A DNA stretch of 12,613 bases from Phycisphaerales bacterium (GTDB lineage Bacteria > Planctomycetota > Phycisphaerae > Sedimentisphaerales > Anaerobacaceae): the NCBI GenBank assembly GCA_011057845.1, contig DSDB01000119.1, forward strand, positions 1-12,613. The letters are read 5' to 3'. Shown here in pieces: positions 7,671 to 12,613 of the stretch (the first letter of the stretch is position 1; the number at the start of each line of letters is the position of its first letter). Under the pieces are notes generated by a model. The model ran no database searches and was not told the origin of the DNA. It saw nothing but the letters and a program-made list of their open reading frames with translations. The translations under genes and the position numbers were made by a program.

Positions 7671-7687
7671 TGCTACATTTTGCTACA
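7671..7687. repeat. Direct repeat pair TGCTACA, second pair
   Basis: TGCTACA occurs at 7671-7677 and 7681-7687, a 10-base period or about one helical turn, preceded by TTT runs. On the minus strand it reads TGTAGCAAAATGTAGCA. See the first pair at 7430. Confidence 0.5.
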
Positions 7688-7878
7688 GTGACGCGCTCTG
7701 TCAAGAGAAACCTCGCAGGCAGATCTGCATCTTGCCCGGGCGGCGTAACACCCCAGGATGTTAAGTCGCCGCGTTTCAGACAAAATCTCCGACTGCGATA
7801 TCGTGAATTCGCTCGGGCCAAAGCGACAACCCATCATTCCGTGCCATGAGACCGGCCTGTAGCCTTGAATCCAAGCTT

Positions 7879-9348
7879 CTACGGGGTCCTAGCTCCGAAG
7901 CCGATGTCCTTGGCATGCTCGCCGATCTGCACGCGCCAGGACTCCCGGGTCAGGGCAGAGCCTGCAATTGAGACATTCTCAAAGGTCACATTACGCACGT
8001 CATGTTCGGCGTCGGCGCCGGCAATCTGCACCAGATACTCGCCGTCTTTGCCCTCCAGCGTCACATTCTTGAAGCCTATATTGCGGATGAACCCGGGAAC
8101 TCTCTTTCTCATGTACTGGTTCACCACCGGGCGAAGCCGGATCAGCTGGCCCTGCCCTTCTCCATGGATGCGAATATCCTCTATGGAGATGTTCTCCAGC
8201 CGCATATCCTCGCCGGGCTCGAGCAGGAAGGGTGTCATGGTGAAGTGAATGATGTCCAGGTTTCTCAGAGTGATGTCGCGCATAAAAGCGGCGCGGCTCT
8301 CGTGCCCCAGGAGGAAGATGCGGGCTCGATCGCACCAGAGGATCGAGTTTTCCACGGTGATGCGTTCGACGTTGCTGTTGGCCCCGGAGTAGTCCAGACC
8401 TTTCAGCGCCACGCAGTCATCGTCGCTGCGGATGAAGCAATCGGTGATCCGTACATCCTGTGAGTTACAGGGATTGATTCCGTCGTCGTTCTGTACGCGG
8501 GAATTGCAGATCTTGACATTGCGAATGATGACCCGACGGCAGTTCCTGGGAACGATGGTCCAGTGCGATGAACCACGAAGCGTAATGCCGCTAATCTCGA
8601 TATCCGTGCCGTTGCGAATCGCGATCAGGCTCCCCACGGGGCCCTGGCGCCATTGCCAGTCCGAGCCATCCAGGATGCCCCGGCCGTAGATACGGATGCG
8701 ATCCCCTTGAGCCAGGACTTCGGCTTTTACGATGGCCCCGGCGCAGAGGTAGAGGCTTTGGTCGCTGCCAAGAGTGATCTTCTCCGGCTTGTGAAGGCCC
8801 GGTCCGAAGTAGATGACGTTGGGATCATCGGATTGGGGGGCATCGGCTTCAGGCGGATTGGCAAAGAGCAACAGCGGGCCCCGTCTGCCGTCGGGTTCTA
8901 TGCTGAGCTTGCACGGGCGGTCCAGGGAAAGCGTCAGGGTGTGATCATCCTGCAACACCGGTCGGATTCCAGCGGAGACGGGCCGGATTACGACGTTCCG
9001 AAGGGATTGCCGGGATGTGACCTGCACCAGGGCGGGATTCGGCATGTCGAAGTTGGCAAATGCGTACGGGCCTCCGTAATCCCACTGCTTTCCGGCGAAC
9101 GGTGGGTCGAGAACGCGGGCGGTATACACATCGATTCTGCCGGTTCCCACCCGGACCTCATAGTCGGCCGACAACAATTCAGCCATCGCCGCGTGGTCCG
9201 AGGCAGCCTGCCCTGTGCCGCCATCGCCCGCCAGGGCCTGGGTCGTGCCAACGATTGCACCGGTCGCCAGAACGGCTATTGCCGCACACCGTCGCAAATG
9301 CCCGCCAATTGCTACGGCCCGTCCGCCGTTCGCTTTGATACTGCCCAT
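7879..9348 (-). CDS. Exported right-handed beta-helix enzyme, GH28 (polygalacturonase)-like
   Basis: The product has 489 residues. The ATG at 9348 follows GAAAGG by eight bases and starts a signal peptide with RR at 19-20, a hydrophobic stretch at 21-38 and probable cleavage after ALA-40. The remainder is typical of the parallel beta-helix fold: many short I/V-rich coils such as VIIRNVKICNS, VRITDCFI and ITLRNLDI. Motifs resembling the GH28 active site are NDDG (287-290, for NTD), DDDC (309-312, for the DD pair) and GHE (348-350, for GHG). The usual RIK motif is not found, so pectic specificity is uncertain; another beta-helix glycosidase family such as GH110 or GH49 is possible. A VIYFGPGLH segment (178-186) and YGRGILDG (221-228) are familiar from polygalacturonase-like proteins. 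It probably cleaves a polysaccharide in the periplasm or outside. No transporter or regulator gene lies beside it. Confidence 0.75.
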   Translation of the reverse strand: MGSIKANGGRAVAIGGHLRRCAAIAVLATGAIVGTTQALAGDGGTGQAASDHAAMAELLSADYEVRVGTGRIDVYTARVLDPPFAGKQWDYGGPYAFANFDMPNPALVQVTSRQSLRNVVIRPVSAGIRPVLQDDHTLTLSLDRPCKLSIEPDGRRGPLLLFANPPEADAPQSDDPNVIYFGPGLHKPEKITLGSDQSLYLCAGAIVKAEVLAQGDRIRIYGRGILDGSDWQWRQGPVGSLIAIRNGTDIEISGITLRGSSHWTIVPRNCRRVIIRNVKICNSRVQNDDGINPCNSQDVRITDCFIRSDDDCVALKGLDYSGANSNVERITVENSILWCDRARIFLLGHESRAAFMRDITLRNLDIIHFTMTPFLLEPGEDMRLENISIEDIRIHGEGQGQLIRLRPVVNQYMRKRVPGFIRNIGFKNVTLEGKDGEYLVQIAGADAEHDVRNVTFENVSIAGSALTRESWRVQIGEHAKDIGFGARTP

Positions 9349-9414
9349 CTTCCCGGCCTTTCAAACACCTTCGTCGTGTTGACTTGCGTTCGATGCTTCG
9401 TAAGCGGAACGCCC

Positions 9415-9428
9415 ATGACAAACGTCAT
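9415..9428. promoter_or_regulatory. Palindrome upstream of the beta-helix enzyme
   Basis: ATGAC-AAAC-GTCAT is a perfect 5+4+5 inverted repeat, 66 bases upstream of the enzyme's start codon, a suitable place for an operator. No matching regulator is encoded in the window and no clear promoter could be assigned. Confidence 0.3.
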
Positions 9429-9478
9429 CTCCTGTTCTATGAACGTCCACTACATCATCCTATTGGCCTCCACCCCTG

Positions 9479-9492
9479 AAGGCAATAGCCTT
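9479..9492. repeat. Short inverted repeat between two minus-strand genes
   Basis: AAGGC-AATA-GCCTT lies 74 bases beyond the stop codon of the small membrane protein and upstream of the beta-helix enzyme. It is short and has no T-run, so terminator function is doubtful. Confidence 0.25.
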
Positions 9493-9566
9493 ATGGCCAT
9501 GATCACAGAATCATCTCATCGTCCATTGCCACCAGACGGCCCAGCCGTGCGTCCAATGCTCCTGTC

Positions 9567-9866
9567 TCATCCCCTCACGCTGCTCCCCCACTCCGGACAA
9601 TACCCGCCTCTGATAATAAGCCGGTGATCGCACACCGGACACCTCCTGCCCAGCCCGCCGGCCCGGCCCACGGGATTGACCAGGAGTATCAGTAACACCA
9701 GGATCACAGCGATCGCCGTACCCGTCAGAAACTCCCTCCTGATCCAGCCCGCCTTCTCCGCCACCCCGTGCTCCGCCAGCCAGTTGGCAATGACCAGGAT
9801 GTTGGCCGCCAGGAAGACTGCCGCAATGGTAGCCACTACGATGATCTTCCGAGTTGTGAGACTCAT
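9567..9866 (-). CDS. Small two-TM membrane protein with a degenerate C-terminal zinc ribbon
   Basis: The product has 99 residues and an unknown function. The ATG at 9866 follows AAAGGG by seven bases, a good ribosome binding site. Two hydrophobic segments (about 7-30 and 47-66) form a membrane hairpin. The tail begins CPVC (residues 75-78), continues DHRLIIRGGYC and ends CPEWGS. This is the pattern of a four-cysteine zinc ribbon (CxxC...CPxCG), but the fourth cysteine is tryptophan (TGG), so metal binding may be weakened or lost. The tail is probably cytoplasmic. It lies 218 bases upstream of the beta-helix gene on the same strand, too far apart to assume an operon. Confidence 0.7.
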   Translation of the reverse strand: MSLTTRKIIVVATIAAVFLAANILVIANWLAEHGVAEKAGWIRREFLTGTAIAVILVLLILLVNPVGRAGGLGRRCPVCDHRLIIRGGYCPEWGSSVRG

Positions 9867-9906
9867 GATTCACCCTTTCAAAATGTGTTCTTGTGACATG
9901 AGTCCA

Positions 9907-9935
9907 GCGTAGCGCCCGAAGGGCGCGGGCGCAAG
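9907..9935 (-). promoter_or_regulatory. Possible promoter of the small membrane protein
   Basis: On the minus strand TTGCGC and TACGCT are separated by exactly 17 bases, about 40 bases before the start codon. Each hexamer matches only three consensus bases, including the key TTG and the A2/T6 positions. The spacer and -35 overlap the two palindromes at 9912-9926 and 9930-9946. Confidence 0.25.
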
Positions 9936-9946
9936 AGATTCTTGCG
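9912..9946. repeat. Two adjacent perfect palindromes
   Basis: GCGCCC-GAA-GGGCGC (9912-9926) and CGCAAGA-GAT-TCTTGCG (9930-9946) lie three bases apart, upstream of the small membrane protein. They may be an operator or a structured leader; orientation relative to the A-run at 9947-9952 does not suit a terminator for that gene. Confidence 0.5.
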
Positions 9947-10114
9947 AAAAAATGCGGCGGAGTGATGTAAGTGGCGCGCGGGAATGGAGTTAGAAGAAAG
10001 GCGCCTTGGGGAAAAACGGGGAGATTTGCGGGATGTGGCCAGCGTTTCAGTTCACCTTGCCGTGACGCAAGCCGAGGCAAATCAGCGCCCCCGCAGGCTG
10101 GGAATCGACCGGAA

Positions 10115-10151
10115 GCCCGTAACCGGGAGGTCGCAGGTTTGAATCCCGGCA
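10115..10151 (+). pseudogene. Degenerate tRNA 3'-half-like fragment
   Basis: The plus strand reads CCCGTAA (anticodon-loop position), CCGGG, AGGTC, GCAGG, the T-loop-like TTTGAAT, then CCCGG. Spacing from the variable loop to the T loop is exactly tRNA-like. The T stem has two mismatches, the anticodon stem has no proper 5' partner and no acceptor stem is found. The sequence around the anticodon loop resembles elongator tRNA-Met, with substitutions. It is unlikely to be functional. It faces away from the tRNA-Ala fragment at 7083-7127. Confidence 0.45.
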
Positions 10152-10204
10152 TCACTATTTTCCGGGCCGTTGCAAATAGCTCCGGCTCAGCGGTTCACAC
10201 GATT

Positions 10205-10228
10205 CGCCGACGCCAAATCGCGTCGGCG
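10205..10228 (+). terminator. Hairpin with short T tract
   Basis: CGCCGACGC, a six-base loop CAAATC, then GCGTCGGCG make a perfect nine-pair GC-rich stem followed by TTTGCGTTT. It lies about 55 bases after the tRNA-like fragment on the same strand and looks like a rho-independent terminator with an imperfect T tract. Confidence 0.55.
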
Positions 10229-10362
10229 TTTGCGTTTCTAACGCCTTTACTAACAAGGCATTACATTTCACACCCTTCCGGCCGGTGTCTCGGTCTCAGA
10301 CAGAGCCATAACCAGAGAATCGACCCAAAATGCCCAACTCGCCCAAATCCGGGCAAAAGTCT

Positions 10363-10400
10363 CCCCATAACCCGCAGAGACAGAGGCTTGGGTTATGGGG
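10363..10400 (-). terminator. Perfect 11-base inverted repeat downstream of the Res gene
   Basis: CCCCATAACCC (10363-10373) and GGGTTATGGGG (10390-10400) are perfectly inverted around 16 bases. Read on the minus strand, the hairpin lies 54 bases past the Res stop codon and is followed by AGACTTTTG, so it could end that transcript. The same core motif occurs at 7540-7588, so it may instead be a dispersed repeat. Confidence 0.4.
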
Positions 10401-10454
10401 ATGTTGCGCCCTCACAGAGCGTATAACGGGTGTGGGTCCTGATACTTCGAAACA

Positions 10455-12613
10455 TCAAGTCCTCGCGCGCACCTCGCATCGAGCGGCCAATCCGCCCAAA
10501 GTCATCTGGTCTTGTACTTGGTCATGGGGGATCAGTAGGTATCGCCACGGCTTGCCGCCGCTTTTCTCTGCGTGGTCCGTGGCATATTTGCACCAGGTAG
10601 CGGCCGCGTCCGCTTTCGCCAGAACGACCTCGTCGGCCATCTCAGTTGCTCGCTTCGGCTCGCAGAGGAACTTCTCCGTCTTCGTCTCGACAACGAAGTC
10701 TGGTTCGTAAGACTCCTCGTGGCTGTAGTGAATGTGGAAGTCATTCTTGGCGGGCTTGAACCACTTCAGGACATCGACGTCGTTCTCCAGGATCACCGCG
10801 AACCGACGCTCCGGGTCAGAGTCAAACTTCTGAATCGGGTAGAGGCACTTGCGAAAGCCGCCGAACACCATTGTCCCGATGCGGTTGCGCTGGCCTTCGG
10901 CCACGACGGTACGGAAGTCTCGCACGTTCTCATCCGCTGCCGCTGAGTAATTGTTGGCCCGGAGCGTGTGGAAGCCTTTGGTCACATGGGCCTCGTAGGC
11001 GCTGGCGGACTCGACGAAGTGCTGCTGCATCTGGGAGTGAATCAGATTCACCAGCGGCTGCTGATGGTATTGGAGCACATTAACGACATCATCCTCCTTA
11101 GTGAGATACTCACGAAGCCGTTTCACAACCTGCCCGGCCAACTTGTAGAGCAGGGCCGAGTGGTCGTCATAGCAGATATCGTCGAAGTCGATCAGGCCGC
11201 GAACCAGATAGTCCTCGGGTCGCTTTTCGGGAACAATGCCGGATCCGTCTTGCAGGCGGTATTGCTGGTTTTCGTGCAGATGCTGAATCAGGATATCCTG
11301 CGCCACCGGCTGAAGGTTGATGCTGCGAACATCGAGATCAAAATCCTCATATCGGCAACTCACCTGCCCCTTGGGGACAACCACGATCTTCGGCACATCG
11401 ATTGACAGCTCACGGTACAACTCTGTCGTCTTCTGGACGACCTCCGGCACGTTCACAGCGTCCATAACACCCTCCAACATGCCCTGAACGGGCCGCACCA
11501 TCTCCTGGACCTTCTGCACGATCTCGCGTTGTACCGCCTCATCCTGCAACTGGTGGCTTCCCTTGAGACGCTCATATTGCTTGATGACCTCGTAGGTTGC
11601 CTTCGCAACCTCCTGCTCCTCCGGCTTCTCAAAGAGCGTCCTTTGCTTGAAGGGGGCCTGACCTGTTGGCGTCGGGGTAGCAGCACTGTCGTCGCCTGAG
11701 ATAATCTGCTCGAACGCGCTCTTGACCTCCATCGCCCTGCGGCCTGCTTCCGGGATGTCGCGGCCGATCACTACGCCCGACCGGATGATGGAATTCGGGT
11801 CGTTCGCATGGTCTACGATCTCCTGGAACTTGTCGTGCGACACAATCGTCAGCCGATCCACCGCTGGGATGCCAACTCGTTTGCCGTATGGCAGCCGCAG
11901 ACCGCGACCTATGGACTGCTCTACAAGCGTCCGCGAGTTCGCGGCCCGCAAGGGCACAATCGTATACAGATTCGTCACATCCCAGCCTTCCTTGAGCATG
12001 TTGACGTGAATGACAACTTCGACCGGGTTGTCCGGATGCTCGACGGTCAGCAACTGCTGAACGACGTCGTCTTTTTCCTCCCCACGTATATTTGAGTGGA
12101 CCTGAATGACCTTGCCCTTGTACTTGCCGTCGAAGAACGCATCGCCTTCGATAACCTGTTGCAGTGTGTTGGCGTGTTCTGTATCCGTCGCGACGACCAG
12201 CATGAATGGCTTGACGATGGGCTTGTCATGGTTGCGGGCGTAGACCTCCAACTCGACCTTGGTGTTCTCATGAATCCGCACACCGTCCTCAAGTTTGACT
12301 TTCTCCAGCCCCTCGGCCGTGTAGGCGTTGGGGTCGAAGTTCTCGCGGGTGGCGACCGCCGGCTCCTTCACAAAACCGTCATTCATGGCCGAAGCCAGCG
12401 GGTAGCTGTAGATCACGTTCTTGAAAGGAACGCTCCGCCCACCGGATTCCACGTGAGGCGTGGCGGTCAGCTCCAGGCCAAGGATCGGCTTGAGTTCATT
12501 GATCGCCCGCACGCCCGCCGTCGCCCGGTAGCGATGGCTCTCGTCCATCAGCATCACAAGGTCATCCAGCCCGGCCAGATACTCGAAATAGCTCTGACCG
12601 ATGTACTCGCTCA
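10455..12613 (-). CDS. Res-type helicase-nuclease of a type III restriction-like system (5' end beyond window)
   Basis: The visible 718 residues are the C-terminal part; the frame stays open to the right edge, so the start, Walker A motif and N-terminus lie outside. Superfamily 2 helicase motifs are clear: DESH (motif II, 12545-12534), LTATP (motif III), EGWDVTN (motif V) and QSIGRGLR (motif VI). The C-terminus has a PD-(D/E)xK nuclease pattern: YEPDF (Asp at 10700-10698), then CEPK (Glu at 10661-10659, Lys at 10655-10653). In type III enzymes the Res subunit translocates on DNA and cuts when two unmethylated sites collide, working with a Mod methyltransferase. Mod is not in the window and would be expected upstream, beyond 12613. 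A helicase-nuclease from another defence system is possible. Nothing is encoded downstream, so this is probably the last gene of its operon. Confidence 0.85.
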   Translation of the reverse strand, partial: SEYIGQSYFEYLAGLDDLVMLMDESHRYRATAGVRAINELKPILGLELTATPHVESGGRSVPFKNVIYSYPLASAMNDGFVKEPAVATRENFDPNAYTAEGLEKVKLEDGVRIHENTKVELEVYARNHDKPIVKPFMLVVATDTEHANTLQQVIEGDAFFDGKYKGKVIQVHSNIRGEEKDDVVQQLLTVEHPDNPVEVVIHVNMLKEGWDVTNLYTIVPLRAANSRTLVEQSIGRGLRLPYGKRVGIPAVDRLTIVSHDKFQEIVDHANDPNSIIRSGVVIGRDIPEAGRRAMEVKSAFEQIISGDDSAATPTPTGQAPFKQRTLFEKPEEQEVAKATYEVIKQYERLKGSHQLQDEAVQREIVQKVQEMVRPVQGMLEGVMDAVNVPEVVQKTTELYRELSIDVPKIVVVPKGQVSCRYEDFDLDVRSINLQPVAQDILIQHLHENQQYRLQDGSGIVPEKRPEDYLVRGLIDFDDICYDDHSALLYKLAGQVVKRLREYLTKEDDVVNVLQYHQQPLVNLIHSQMQQHFVESASAYEAHVTKGFHTLRANNYSAAADENVRDFRTVVAEGQRNRIGTMVFGGFRKCLYPIQKFDSDPERRFAVILENDVDVLKWFKPAKNDFHIHYSHEESYEPDFVVETKTEKFLCEPKRATEMADEVVLAKADAAATWCKYATDHAEKSGGKPWRYLLIPHDQVQDQMTLGGLAARCEVRART

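Larger units (their letters stand above)
6906..7878. other. Gene-poor junction region with tRNA remnant and repeats
   Basis: About 970 bases hold no convincing gene. Parts are clearly AT-richer than the flanking genes; for example 7141-7200 is 25 G+C of 60. The short open frames are low-complexity or start poorly. One minus-strand frame (7821-7567, TTG start) translates a 9-base tandem repeat as HAQHAQHA and may be a remnant tail of an unidentified gene. The tRNA fragment, hairpin and repeats in this stretch are listed separately. Confidence 0.5.
9967..10454. other. Non-coding stretch between small membrane protein and Res gene
   Basis: About 490 bases hold no convincing gene. Open frames exist, but they translate the tRNA-like piece (GFKPATSR on the minus strand, EVAGLNPG on the plus) and are not real proteins. 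The tRNA-like fragment and two hairpins within it are listed separately. Confidence 0.5.

Noticed and set aside
7228..7690. A CRISPR array formed by the short repeats
   Set aside because: The repeats are only 7-10 bases in pairs at 10-12-base periods, with no regular spacers of CRISPR length.
7567..7821. An 84-codon minus-strand frame with HAQHAQHA
   Set aside because: It starts at TTG without a ribosome binding site and consists partly of translated short repeats. It could be a remnant of an integrase tail, but nothing supports that directly, so no gene is called.
8653..9627. A 324-codon plus-strand open frame opposite the beta-helix gene
   Set aside because: It mirrors the enzyme gene, has no recognisable domain, and the minus-strand frame carries a signal peptide, a ribosome binding site and active-site motifs.
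9511..10155. A 214-codon minus-strand frame containing GFKPATSR
   Set aside because: The familiar-looking start is the reverse translation of the tRNA-like piece, and the rest overlaps the better-supported small membrane protein in another frame.

Overview
The window is high-GC bacterial DNA. The best guess at its source is a planctomycete, perhaps the Phycisphaerae group. This is inferred from the giant secreted protein, which combines dockerin-like, lamin-tail and CotH modules, and from the GH28-like secreted enzyme. No rRNA or other phylogenetic marker is present to confirm it.

Layout. (1) 53-676, minus strand: the redox-sensing repressor Rex. A consensus -35 promoter lies between two Rex-box palindromes (708-725 and 781-798), which points to autoregulation. 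(2) 1239-6905, plus strand, divergent from rex: an 1888-residue secreted multidomain protein with a signal peptide, dockerin-like EF-hand repeats, four lamin-tail domains, a CotH-type kinase-like domain, and duplicated jelly-roll and chitobiase-like modules. (3) 6906-7878: about 1 kb with no convincing gene, partly AT-richer. It holds the 3' half of a tRNA-Ala(GGC) gene on the minus strand, a strong hairpin just beyond it, and several short direct and inverted repeats, so it resembles an integration site. (4) 7879-9348, minus: an exported right-handed beta-helix enzyme related to GH28 polygalacturonases. (5) 9567-9866, minus: a 99-residue protein with two membrane segments and a zinc ribbon missing one cysteine. 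(6) 9867-10454: no gene, but palindromes, a degenerate second tRNA 3'-like piece and two hairpins. (7) 10455 to beyond the right edge, minus: a Res-type helicase-nuclease (type III restriction-like), missing its N-terminal part.

How the parts relate. The left part (rex and the surface protein) looks chromosomal. The tRNA-Ala 3' fragment has lost its 5' half on the right side. By the usual rule for integration into the 3' end of a tRNA gene, foreign DNA should therefore lie to its right. That side contains the beta-helix enzyme, the small membrane protein and the restriction gene, so the right-hand 5.5 kb may be part of a genomic island that continues past the window. No integrase gene is visible here. 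The most interesting signals are the twin Rex operators, the tRNA-derived junction with its repeat clusters, and a sharp codon-usage patch inside the CotH domain.
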